From: Nitrospira sp.
GTDB lineage: Bacteria > Nitrospirota > Nitrospiria > Nitrospirales > Nitrospiraceae
NCBI GenBank assembly: GCA_023248215.1
Contig: JAHFEW010000018.1
Span: 1-59,420, forward strand
Direction of reading: 5' to 3'
DNA: 59,420 nucleotides
Shown: positions 36,629 through 44,921 of the stretch, piece by piece
Position numbering within the stretch: the stretch's first letter is position 1
How the letters are laid out: the number at the start of each line of letters is the position of its first letter
Notes under the pieces: model-generated
What the model was told of the DNA's origin: nothing
The model's input: only the letters and a program-made list of their open reading frames with translations
The model's database searches: none
Program-made: the position numbers and the translations under genes

Positions 36629-37600
36629 ATGAGTCAGGGGCAGGATGCCACCGTGTCGACCGAACCAGAACAAACCGAAGACGATTTTCAAAAAGAGCTG
36701 GTTGAACTCTTCGGCCAAGAAGCTCACGAGTGGCTCATTCAAATCCATTCGGCACTGACCGAGCTCGAGAGTCAGCCTGATCTCGATCGACATACCCAAC
36801 TCGTGGACGCGGTCGTACGAGGCATTACCAGTCTAGGCGGCTCTGCGGCCACGGTCAATCTCTCCGATGTGGAACGTGCCACCTTTGCCCTTCTCCCGTT
36901 CATCGACACCCTCAAAGACCGGACCACGGCCACCAGGCAGGACTATGCCACAGTCCGTGAACAGTTCCGTATCGTCATCACGTCCGTGACGACGGCGACC
37001 GGAATTACACTTGATCTTGGACCTTCGCAGGAGGCACCGCCACAATCCGAACCGGCGGCCGATCTCCTGACGCTTCTGAACGCGCTGCGCACCCTTCAGG
37101 ATGACTACGCCGTGAGTGGTCCTTCCTCCCGCAGCCTGATTCCTCAGGTCATGCAGCGTCTGGAGCATCAGGCAAGGCAAGGGGCCGGGCAGATTCAGGC
37201 GACGAGCTTTCGTCAGATGCTGCGTGATCTCCAAGAGGCGGATGCGCAATGTTTGGAATCCCTCCGACAACAATTGCCGGACATTGCCCAGGACCTGAGC
37301 AGGCTCCGCATTGAAGGATTGACGGCACTGGAGCCTAGCAATATGTTAGGCGGATGTATCCAGAACATCGAACGCCTCCAAGGCGTTGCCAAGCAGACGC
37401 ATGCCACCCCCCTCGTCACCTTTCTGGGCGGTCTCCAAAGTTTTCTTTCCCTCATCGTCCAGCATCGCATTGTCATCACCTCGCAGCGGGTGCATTCGGT
37501 GGAAACACGAATTCGCACCGTCCTTGTTACCATCGAGGGATGGATCACCGCAGGACAACAGGAACGGGATGCGATGGGAAGACTGCTGCCGGTGGCCTAA
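36629..37600 (+). CDS. His-less Hpt-like protein with conserved C-terminal helical domain
   Basis: A 323-residue, all-helical cytoplasmic protein. Residues about 20-115 resemble an Hpt domain (ELFGQEAHEWLIQIHSAL, then a segment ending in LGGSAATVNL), but the phosphorylated His position is Thr67 and the following Lys is Gly70. It should therefore not accept phosphate. Residues about 145-323 form a second helical domain that recurs at the C-terminus of the HD-GYP protein encoded next (shared FLxGLxxFLxxxVQH and LLPVA/ILPMA endings). It may bind CheA, CheW or the receiver coiled-coil protein. No family name is claimed. Confidence 0.7.
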   Translation: MSQGQDATVSTEPEQTEDDFQKELVELFGQEAHEWLIQIHSALTELESQPDLDRHTQLVDAVVRGITSLGGSAATVNLSDVERATFALLPFIDTLKDRTTATRQDYATVREQFRIVITSVTTATGITLDLGPSQEAPPQSEPAADLLTLLNALRTLQDDYAVSGPSSRSLIPQVMQRLEHQARQGAGQIQATSFRQMLRDLQEADAQCLESLRQQLPDIAQDLSRLRIEGLTALEPSNMLGGCIQNIERLQGVAKQTHATPLVTFLGGLQSFLSLIVQHRIVITSQRVHSVETRIRTVLVTIEGWITAGQQERDAMGRLLPVA

Positions 37601-37924
37601 CCAGAACTACACCTAACCGGCGTCTTCGTGCCGGCCCTTTGACAAGGTATCGAATTCCCACGGACCTATTCCTGCCGCCGCCCATGAGGCCGCCCGGCGA
37701 CGGTTTCTTGACGAGTCCGGGCCCATGAGGCGCTGTGGGGCTGACGAGCGCCAAGAAGCGTCTCCGCGAATGTCGTGCCACTTGCGTGTCAACGCAGATG
37801 TGCGGAAGATGGGCTCCTGTGTCAGGTGAAGATGCTACTCATGGCGAGATGGTATCAGTAGTCAGCGCCGCAGGGGCATTTGCCGAGTAACCAATTCCCT
37901 GTGGGCAGAAGGAAGAGGAGCGCA
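37601..37924. other. Gap inside the chemosensory cluster
   Basis: About 320 bases without a credible gene. CCGGC-GTCTTCGT-GCCGG (about 37618-37635) can fold as a short hairpin after the upstream stop and may end transcription, though no T-run follows. The next gene has GGAAGAGGAG before its ATG, so it may have its own promoter in this gap; none is recognisable. Confidence 0.4.
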
Positions 37925-40012
37925 ATGGGGGAGACGGAACAGAATCGCTACCGGCAGGCCGAAGAGGCACTTATGCAGGTGGCCGCCGCCGTTCAGCGGC
38001 AGGAGCGGGTGGATCTCACGAAGATGACCCATCTTGCCGGCACCATCGTCGATTCGATTCAAGAAAACGATCAGTTGGTCGTCGAGGCGCTCTCCAGTCC
38101 CGCAGGCCCTCCGCTGGTGACCAATCTCGTCAACGTCGGCATTCTGGCCACGAAGGTCGGCATTGGCCTCGGGTATTATGGTGCAGAATTGCGACGACTG
38201 GCATTGGCCGGACTGGTGCACGACATCGGTATTTTCGCCGTACCGCAGAACCTGCTCACAAAAACCGGACGCCTGTCCCCCGATGAGCGAGCCCTGGTCG
38301 AGCAACATCCGCGTCTGGGGTGCGGGGTGATCCAGCGTCTCGGAGCGGACTACGCCTGGCTGGCTGAAGTCGTGCTGCAGGCCCATGAGCGGGGGAGGGG
38401 ACAGGGGTATCCCAATCGCTTGAAGGGACGTGAGATCAACGAGCTGGCGCAGATCATCGGCCTCGTTGATATTTTCGATGCGCTCGTCAGTCCACGTCCC
38501 TATCGTCGGCGCCTGCTGCCGCACGAAGCCATCCGCGAGTTGCTGAACACGGAACGCACTGCGTTTCCACGTGAAATCATGAAAGGCTTGGTGGAGCAGC
38601 TGTCGGTCTATCCGTTGGGAACGAAGGTACGTCTGAACAGCGGAGAGGAAGGAGTGGTGGTTCGCATCACGCCCGCGTACCCCTCGCGTCCAGTCCTTCG
38701 TGTCACCGGTGAGCAAGAGGAGTCCGGGACCGCCGCGCCGCGCTATCTCGATCTGAGTCTGTTGCCCCATGTGTCGGTGGCGGACACCGTCGATCCGCCG
38801 GCGCTCGAGCGGATCACGTTCCCATCTACCCCGCCATCTGTTGAAGCGGCCGGGTCGTCTGCCAACGCATCGGAGCAGTTTGCCGCATTACTGGAGAGCC
38901 TTGATGCCATTGCCGGCGTGATTCAAGCCGCGGTGGAGAAGTCCCCCGCTCCTGCCTTCATCGACCAGGTTCCGCCGGCAGTCGATCCCTCTGAACAGAC
39001 GACGCATGTACGACGGGAGATTCTCGGCCTGTTTGTGCTGGAAGCTCGCGAATGGCTCAACCAAATTCAGACGGCTCTGGAGCGACTGGATATGACGAGC
39101 GAGCAGCCTCGCCGAGCCAAGCTGGCCACGATTCTGTGGCAGAGTGTGAGCAACCTCGCCCGATCCGCCGCGACCGTCGGCCTGACCGCCGTGGAGGACA
39201 TGGCCACGACGCTCCTTCCGATCCTCCAAGCGGCAGGTAAGCATGAACGGGTCGTGGCGGCCCATCATGTGGCCTCGCTTCGAGAGGGTCTGCTGCAAAT
39301 CACCAAGACCGTGCAGGAGCTCGAACAGGTCGAGAGCAGACAGCATGAAGGCGCCGTCGCAGTCCCATCCGAACCGGAGCAGATGCAACGCGGTGAATTG
39401 CTTCAACCGTTGAGCACAGAAGCAGATGTGCCCACGGAGCCCTCCCAGCAGGAGATGGCCCCGGGCGTGCTACCATCCACCCCCATTCTCGATGCCTTGC
39501 GGCAATTGCATGTCGCCCGAGGGCGGTCGCTTGAACCCGTGCGCGATGTACTGGAGACGGTCATTCAACGGTCCGAGCGCAAGATGGAAGGCAGCGCAGA
39601 GGTCGTGGATGCGCGAACCATCGGCCGTATTCTGAAAGACTTGGACGAGCTGGATGAACAATTTCTCGCGCACATGCAGACGCATGTCCCGGCTGTACTC
39701 GCCACGCTCAGCCACATCGGTCGTGCAAGCGAGGAGCGCGCCCTCCCTCCACAAGCGTTGGAGCCCATTTTTGACCATATCGACATTCTCTCTGATGCGG
39801 CGGAACGGGTCTCAGCCGCAAACATCACCCTGTTCTTACATGGCTTGCGCACGTTTCTTCGGGTCACTGTCCAACATAAGCCTTCTGCCGTGAGGGAACG
39901 ATTGGCTGCAGTGGAGGAACGATTAGTGGCTCTGGTTCCGTTGGCTCAACAGTGGGTCGATATCGGTCGAGTGGAACGGGCGGCAATTTTTGACATTCTT
40001 CCCATGGCGTAG
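37925..40012 (+). CDS. Divergent HD-GYP domain fused to His-less Hpt-like and helical domains
   Basis: A 695-residue protein. Residues about 60-230 are an HD-GYP domain, a family of cyclic-di-GMP phosphodiesterases: VHDIG at 98-102, EQHPRLG, and the GYP motif at 161-163. The canonical HDIGK reads HDIGI, and HHExxDGxGYP reads AHERGRGQGYP, with Ala153 for the first His and Arg158 for the Asp, so activity is doubtful. Residues about 235-280 are a small beta domain. Residues about 360-480 resemble Hpt but with Ser409 at the His position. The last 190 residues are homologous to the C-terminus of the protein at 36629-37600. ATG 37925 is preceded by an AGGAG. Confidence 0.78.
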   Translation: MGETEQNRYRQAEEALMQVAAAVQRQERVDLTKMTHLAGTIVDSIQENDQLVVEALSSPAGPPLVTNLVNVGILATKVGIGLGYYGAELRRLALAGLVHDIGIFAVPQNLLTKTGRLSPDERALVEQHPRLGCGVIQRLGADYAWLAEVVLQAHERGRGQGYPNRLKGREINELAQIIGLVDIFDALVSPRPYRRRLLPHEAIRELLNTERTAFPREIMKGLVEQLSVYPLGTKVRLNSGEEGVVVRITPAYPSRPVLRVTGEQEESGTAAPRYLDLSLLPHVSVADTVDPPALERITFPSTPPSVEAAGSSANASEQFAALLESLDAIAGVIQAAVEKSPAPAFIDQVPPAVDPSEQTTHVRREILGLFVLEAREWLNQIQTALERLDMTSEQPRRAKLATILWQSVSNLARSAATVGLTAVEDMATTLLPILQAAGKHERVVAAHHVASLREGLLQITKTVQELEQVESRQHEGAVAVPSEPEQMQRGELLQPLSTEADVPTEPSQQEMAPGVLPSTPILDALRQLHVARGRSLEPVRDVLETVIQRSERKMEGSAEVVDARTIGRILKDLDELDEQFLAHMQTHVPAVLATLSHIGRASEERALPPQALEPIFDHIDILSDAAERVSAANITLFLHGLRTFLRVTVQHKPSAVRERLAAVEERLVALVPLAQQWVDIGRVERAAIFDILPMA

Positions 40013-40356
40013 CACATATGTGGAGGGCGTAGCATCAACTCCCGTTCTGCATCTCTGGACTCCCGACGAATTCCCACCCGCTCAAAACTGAACAGCTCGC
40101 TATCCTGCTGACAACTCACGATTCACTCCGCCTAATCCTTGAGCAGATTGCGTGCATCCTCGCGCAGCCCCTTCATCGGTTGCCTATCCACACGGTTGCG
40201 CACAGCCCGTCCACAGTTCTTGTGGACAGGTGAACATGTGAATCCGTTCAAGAATGACCGTCTGAGGGGACCTGCTGGCGTGCGTCACGCGTATTTGTTC
40301 GCGCGGCATGCATTTTCCCTTGCGGTTGAGGTTGGGATTGTACGACCATCACGGCC
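40013..40356. other. Intergenic region with an inverted repeat
   Basis: No convincing gene. GTCCACA-GTTCT-TGTGGAC at 40209-40227 is a perfect inverted repeat that could be an operator or hairpin upstream of the small membrane-protein gene. A short open frame at 40139-40372 has no ribosome binding site and overlaps the next gene. Confidence 0.4.
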
Positions 40357-40881
40357 ATGCCAAAACTCGTGACAGTCAAACAACAAGAAGGACAGGACGC
40401 AAAAGCGACGGCCTACGTCAAAGCCTATATTTTATTTCCAGCCGGCATTCTCGGCTTGGTCTCCATGGTCGGGGGTGTAGGCGCCTTGGGGTATCAGCTC
40501 ATTGCAACCGACACCTATACCTGGGAGACGTTTCTGCAAAGTTGCGGGCTGTTAGTGCTGGGAGGGGGGCTCGGTTGGTTGCAGACGACGTACCACCGGT
40601 CGATCCTGCGCAATCGCCCTGAGGTCTTCGCCGCACGGATGCGGCAACCGACGACCAAAAAGGGGGGACGTCCCAAGCGTGAGGGAGGGTCGACCCAGGA
40701 CTCGCCCAGCGGGTCGCCATGGGCTCCTGTCGCCTACATGGCTGGCCTGGCGCTGCTCCTGTTTGGATCGACGGTCGGCGTGGTCTATGGTGCGGTGTAT
40801 CCGGTCGCTGCGTATTTCTTGCCCTGGGCAGGATTTTTTTGGGCGAAGTTGTTTTTTTGGCGGACGGTTCTAAAGAACTGA
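40357..40881 (+). CDS. Hypothetical four-helix membrane protein
   Basis: A 174-residue protein with two hydrophobic pairs. Helices lie near residues 28-50 and 60-78, then a basic loop with KKGGRPKREGG, then helices near 124-145 and 148-168. No motif identifies a function. It converges on lpxD with an eight-base gap. It could be an envelope-associated protein; nothing more can be said from sequence. Confidence 0.6.
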   Translation: MPKLVTVKQQEGQDAKATAYVKAYILFPAGILGLVSMVGGVGALGYQLIATDTYTWETFLQSCGLLVLGGGLGWLQTTYHRSILRNRPEVFAARMRQPTTKKGGRPKREGGSTQDSPSGSPWAPVAYMAGLALLLFGSTVGVVYGAVYPVAAYFLPWAGFFWAKLFFWRTVLKN

Positions 40882-40889
40882 CGATCAGG

Positions 40890-41972
40890 TTACTTGCGAC
40901 GGGGCTTACGAGGCCTGGCCGGAGCTTGGCGGGCCTGTTCGAGTGTGCTGAGCCGTTCCTCTAACTCGCGAACGCGTTGGCGCAACTCGGGCAACTGCGG
41001 AATCACCGCCTGCGCTTTGAGAAACGTGGCGTGCGGCATGACCGGGGCGCCGGACACGACTTGGTTGGGCTCAAGACTTCTGGTGACGCCGGACTTCGCC
41101 GCAATCATGACCTGATCGCCGATCTGCAAATGATCGGCGAGACCGGCCTGGCCGCCAACCATTACATGCCGCCCCAACGTTGTGCTCCCTGCAATGCCGA
41201 CCTGCGCCACGAGGATGTTGTGCTCACCCACCACCACGTTGTGCGCGATCTGCACGAGGTTGTCGATCTTGGTTCCATGCTTGATGACGGTGTTCCCGAA
41301 GGTGGCGCGATCCACGGTTACATTGGCGCCCAATTCCACGTCGTCTTCGATGAGCACTCCACCGAGCTGGGGGATTTTCTGATGCCGTCCCTGATACTGG
41401 ACGTATCCGAATCCGTCGCTGCCGACGACCGTGCCACTATGCACAATCACGCGAGACCCGAGGCGGCAGCCTTCACGCACCACCACATTCGGGTAGAGGA
41501 GGGCATCGTCGCCGATGACGCTGTCGTCACCGATGAACACGCCCGGATAGAGCGTCACCCGCGCTCCAATCGAGACGCGGTCTCCAAGTGTCACCCCGGG
41601 CCAAATTGAAACATCAGGTCCGATGGTCACATTCTCTCCGCGGACGACCTCCTGGGCGATACCGCGCATGCGAGCAGGCCGCACAAAAAACTGCTGGGTG
41701 GCGCGCGCAAAGGCATAGGCAGGATTGTCCACCACAAGTTGGGGAGAGTCGAAATCGGGCAGGCGTCGCCCGACGAGCAGGGCTCCAATGGACTTGCTCT
41801 GTAGGGTTTTCAGGCTGCGCTCTGAAGCCAGGAAGGCGAGGTCTCCCGGTCCGGCCTGTTCCAGACTCGCTATGCCGATGACCGTGGCGTCCGGCGAACC
41901 GATCAGCTCTCCACCCACAAACTCGTGGAGCTGCCGGAGCGTCAGCGGGTCGCGCCTTGGTGCGGTCGTCAT
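40890..41972 (-). CDS. lpxD: UDP-3-O-(3-hydroxyacyl)glucosamine N-acyltransferase
   Basis: The third step of lipid A synthesis: it transfers a hydroxyacyl chain from ACP to UDP-3-O-acyl-glucosamine. The 360 residues have the N-terminal uridine-binding domain, then a left-handed beta helix of hexapeptide repeats (GVTLGDRVSIGARVTL and many more). The catalytic-His segment NLVQIAHNVVVGEHN and AQVGIAGST are present. A C-terminal coiled coil with a basic tail follows. ATG 41972 lies four bases after the acyl carrier protein stop; an open frame reaching 42065 overlaps that gene and is discarded. The adjoining ACP and FabF genes could feed it. Confidence 0.95.
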   Translation of the reverse strand: MTTAPRRDPLTLRQLHEFVGGELIGSPDATVIGIASLEQAGPGDLAFLASERSLKTLQSKSIGALLVGRRLPDFDSPQLVVDNPAYAFARATQQFFVRPARMRGIAQEVVRGENVTIGPDVSIWPGVTLGDRVSIGARVTLYPGVFIGDDSVIGDDALLYPNVVVREGCRLGSRVIVHSGTVVGSDGFGYVQYQGRHQKIPQLGGVLIEDDVELGANVTVDRATFGNTVIKHGTKIDNLVQIAHNVVVGEHNILVAQVGIAGSTTLGRHVMVGGQAGLADHLQIGDQVMIAAKSGVTRSLEPNQVVSGAPVMPHATFLKAQAVIPQLPELRQRVRELEERLSTLEQARQAPARPRKPRRK

Positions 41973-41976
41973 CCTC

Positions 41977-42282
41977 TTAGGCCTTCTTCCCTTTGGTCGA
42001 GCGCTTGACCGTGGGTTTTTTTGCGGACGTTGGAGGAGGGGCCACCCGACCCTGCACGTAGGCAATCACCTGTCCGACCGTGGTCAGGCCGACCAGATCC
42101 TGGTCGGGGATCTGCAGATTGAAGACCTCTTCGATCCGATACAACATTTCGATCACCGCCATTGAATCCAGCCCAAGATCTTCACGCAGATGATGGGTCG
42201 AATGGATCGACGCCGCGTCTCGTTTCAGGTAGTCCGCCAACGCCTGAATGATCTTGTCGGAGACCTCTGTCGTCTTGCCCAT
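41977..42282 (-). CDS. Acyl carrier protein
   Basis: A 101-residue carrier with the phosphopantetheine serine in LGLDSMAVIEM, embedded in a normal ACP helix pattern (SDKIIQALADYL; YRIEEVFNLQIPDQDL). It has a basic C-terminal tail (KKPTVKRSTKGKK), unusual for the acidic housekeeping ACP. ATG 42282 with an upstream GAAGGA is preferred over the ATG at 42318. It sits between fabF and lpxD, so it may be dedicated to a hydroxyacyl or other envelope lipid chain. A housekeeping ACP would be expected elsewhere. Confidence 0.88.
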   Translation of the reverse strand: MGKTTEVSDKIIQALADYLKRDAASIHSTHHLREDLGLDSMAVIEMLYRIEEVFNLQIPDQDLVGLTTVGQVIAYVQGRVAPPPTSAKKPTVKRSTKGKKA

Positions 42283-42346
42283 AGCCGATGTCCTTCGTTC
42301 CTCTCCGCCACGCATCATCTGCGCGAACGCGGTCGCCTGACGCGGG

Positions 42347-43603
42347 TCAGGTCGATACTTTTTTCAACACGACCGCAGCATTGTTGCTGCCGAATCCAAA
42401 TGCATTGACGAGCGCCACCTTGGCCTTTCGGGTCTGCGGCCGCGTGGAGAGTCCCGCGAGGGCGCAAGCCGGATCCGGATCGTCTAAGTTGAGCGTCGGG
42501 TGGATCTGCCCGCCGTCGAGGGTCAAGGCCGACACGATTCCCGCGAGAGACCCGGCCGCGCCCAGCGTATGGCCCACGAGCGACTTGGTCGCGCTGACGG
42601 CGATTTTGTCCGCTCGCGACTTGAACAACAGGCGAATGGCTTTGACCTCGACCGCATCGCCCACCGTCGTCGAAGTGGCATGGGCGTTGATATAGTCGAC
42701 TTGCGCAGGGGGGATGCCCGCATCCTTCAAGGCCATGCGCATCGTGGTTGCCACCTCCACGCCATCTTCTCGGGGGATCACCATGTGATAGGCTTCGCTG
42801 GTCGCCGCGTAGCCGGCCACTTCCGCATACATCCGAGCCGTGCGTTTTTTGGCGTGGGCCAGCGATTCAAGAATCAAGGCACCGGCACCTTCACCCATGA
42901 CAAACCCATCACGTCCCCGGTCAAAGGGGCGCGACGCTCGTTCCGGCGCATCGTTATACTTCGTCGACAGGGCGCGAAGCGAGCAAAATCCTGCGAAGAC
43001 CAGCGGCGTGATGCTGGCATCGGCGCCGACCACAATCACGGCATCCGCCGTCCCGGCGCGAATGCAATTCATGGCCTGTCCCAGCGCATGGGCGCTGGAA
43101 GAACAGGCCGTCGAAATGGTGAAGTTCGGGCCCTTGGCTCCGTACGCCATCGCCACGATGCCGGAGGCAGAATTCAGCGTAATTGCAGGGATAAAATTCG
43201 GATGCACGCGGTGCGGTCGTTTGTGCTCGTACAGTTGGGTGATCTCCCGCTCGCCCATGACCATGCCGCCCATTCCCGCGCCGACGATCACACCGACGCG
43301 ATGCGGCTCTTCTCGCTCCATGCGGAACTCCGCATCGGCGAGGGCCTCTTTGGCGGCCACGAGGGCGAATTGGGCGTAGCGGTCCACACGGTCACCTTGG
43401 CCGGCCGGCAAATACTGGTCGGGTGAAAACTCCAGAATTCTTCCGGCGATGCGCGATCGGTAGCCTTCCAGCGGGAAGGGGTCGAAGGAGGTAATGGCCG
43501 AGATGCCGGACCGGCCTTCCAGCGCCGCCTTCCAAAACTGGGGCACACCGATGCCGATGGGTGAGACCACTCCAAGACCTGTGATGACGACTCGTGTCGG
43601 CAT
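42347..43603 (-). CDS. fabF: Beta-ketoacyl-ACP synthase II
   Basis: It condenses malonyl-ACP with acyl-ACP in fatty acid elongation. The 418 residues contain the full thiolase-fold catalytic set: Cys in ISTACSSSAHALG, His in NAHATSTTVGD, and His in SLVGHTLGAAGSL, plus the C-terminal NAFGFGSNNAAVV. It is the first gene of the fabF-acp-lpxD run. It could be the housekeeping KAS II or a specialised enzyme paired with the adjacent basic-tailed ACP. Confidence 0.94.
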   Translation of the reverse strand: MPTRVVITGLGVVSPIGIGVPQFWKAALEGRSGISAITSFDPFPLEGYRSRIAGRILEFSPDQYLPAGQGDRVDRYAQFALVAAKEALADAEFRMEREEPHRVGVIVGAGMGGMVMGEREITQLYEHKRPHRVHPNFIPAITLNSASGIVAMAYGAKGPNFTISTACSSSAHALGQAMNCIRAGTADAVIVVGADASITPLVFAGFCSLRALSTKYNDAPERASRPFDRGRDGFVMGEGAGALILESLAHAKKRTARMYAEVAGYAATSEAYHMVIPREDGVEVATTMRMALKDAGIPPAQVDYINAHATSTTVGDAVEVKAIRLLFKSRADKIAVSATKSLVGHTLGAAGSLAGIVSALTLDGGQIHPTLNLDDPDPACALAGLSTRPQTRKAKVALVNAFGFGSNNAAVVLKKVST

Positions 43604-43720
43604 AAGAACCGTTCGTTGCCTCCCTGTGTTGCTCGCGCGGCCTGTCTACTTACCGGAAGGTGGCGCCACAGTCAATGACGGAAGCATTTCATGCGCTCGA
43701 GATCTGCCGGCGCGCAGTGG

Positions 43721-43782
43721 AAATGTTCAATGCTCAGTTCTCAATCTTCAATTGAACATTTAACATTGTGAATTGAACATTT
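43721..43782. repeat. AT-rich 11-base repeats
   Basis: ATTGAACATTT occurs at 43751-43761 and 43772-43782, and its inverse AAATGTTCAAT at 43721-43731. The stretch is strikingly AT-rich against GC-rich surroundings and lies between lptG and fabF on the transcribed strand. No function is known; a protein-binding site or a remnant of a mobile end is possible. Confidence 0.5.
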
Positions 43783-43806
43783 GTCGGCAAGCCGAGCGCT
43801 GCTGGT

Positions 43807-43829
43807 GGACTTTTTCAGCATCCTGTTAG
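43807..43829 (-). repeat. Solo end of the MITE-like repeat at the lptG stop
   Basis: Read on the minus strand, the sequence after the lptG codon for the final Tyr is TAACAGGATGCTGAAAAAGTCC. This matches the first 20 bases of the copy at 50582 except for one base. The lptG stop codon is the TAA of this motif. No other part of the element is present. Confidence 0.65.
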
Positions 43830-44917
43830 TAGCGCACCTTCAGCAAGAGATAACAGCCGAAGGTCAGAAACACCAGGTTGGCCATCCATCCTGCCAGCAT
43901 CGGTGAGAGCGCGCCGCCGCGGCCCAGGGCGATTGCCACGGAATGGGTCGCCCAGAAGAAAAATCCCACCGCCATCGCCTGTCCGATTCCCATCGCCATG
44001 CCGCTGCCGCGCACGCCGGTCCGGCGAAGGCTCAACGCAATGCCGACCACCACCATGATGAAGGTCACGCAGGGAAACGCGATGCGCCCGTAATAATCCG
44101 TCAGCAGGCGCGGCAAGAGGGTGCCATTCAACTGGAGACGGTCGACATAGGCGCGGATATCCCTGAGCGTCATCGTTTCCGAGTCCAACTCCAGCCAGGT
44201 GGTAAAGTCGTCGGGAATTTGCGCGAGGGGCAAGGGTTCTGTCTGAAAGGTGCTCACCGACACGACGCCATCCTGCCGAAAGACTCGTCTGATGCCGTCT
44301 TCTAAAACCCAGCCTTGCGGGGAGTAGACCGCCCGCTGCGCCTCTGCGATCTGTTCCAATTGAAACGTGGGGCTCAGGCGATAGAGTCGCACCTTCCGCA
44401 ACACGGCGCCCCCCGGTTCGATGCTGTCGATGTTCATCAGCGTCTGGCCGCCGAGGCTCACCCACGGCTGTGTGGCTTTCAGTGAGACCGGGACCGCTCG
44501 TTTTTCGATCTGGGTGGTCTTGATCTGTTCCGCGCGTGCGAGCGCGAGGGGAATGACGGTTGAGCTGAACAGAAACAGGACCAGTGCCAGCACCGTTCCA
44601 AAAAACAAAAACGGGGAGGTAATCCAATAGAGACTGATGCCGCAGCTCCGCATGGCGGTGATTTCATGGCTGCGCGACAACAGGCCGATGGTGAGCAAGG
44701 TCGCCATCAAGACCGCCAGCGGCGCGATCTGATAGGAAATGGCCGGCATCTTGAGCACGAAGTAGGTCAGCACGTCGAGCACACGGGCGTCGTAACGTAG
44801 GAATCGGCGGACCTTTTCAAAGAAGTCAATGACGAGATAGATCGTCATGAGCCCTGAGAAGCACATGCCGAAGATCTTCACGTACTCACGCAGCATGTAT
44901 CGAAAGAGAATGGTCAT
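43826..44917 (-). CDS. lptG: LPS export permease LptG (YjgP/YjgQ family)
   Basis: With LptF it forms the membrane part of the LptB2FG transporter, which extracts LPS from the inner membrane. The 363 residues show three N-terminal helices, a periplasmic beta-jellyroll-like domain (about 140-255), and three C-terminal helices (AFPCVTFIMVVVGIALSLRR). It follows lptF after four bases. The assignment between F and G is by order and general resemblance. Its stop codon coincides with the end of a repeat fragment. Confidence 0.85.
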   Translation of the reverse strand: MTILFRYMLREYVKIFGMCFSGLMTIYLVIDFFEKVRRFLRYDARVLDVLTYFVLKMPAISYQIAPLAVLMATLLTIGLLSRSHEITAMRSCGISLYWITSPFLFFGTVLALVLFLFSSTVIPLALARAEQIKTTQIEKRAVPVSLKATQPWVSLGGQTLMNIDSIEPGGAVLRKVRLYRLSPTFQLEQIAEAQRAVYSPQGWVLEDGIRRVFRQDGVVSVSTFQTEPLPLAQIPDDFTTWLELDSETMTLRDIRAYVDRLQLNGTLLPRLLTDYYGRIAFPCVTFIMVVVGIALSLRRTGVRGSGMAMGIGQAMAVGFFFWATHSVAIALGRGGALSPMLAGWMANLVFLTFGCYLLLKVRY

Positions 44918-44921
44918 AGGG

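Noticed and set aside
40185-40230. Possible replication origin (TATCCACA-like string)
   Set aside because: Only one imperfect DnaA-box-like string; no cluster of boxes, AT-rich unwinding region or dnaA/dnaN genes.
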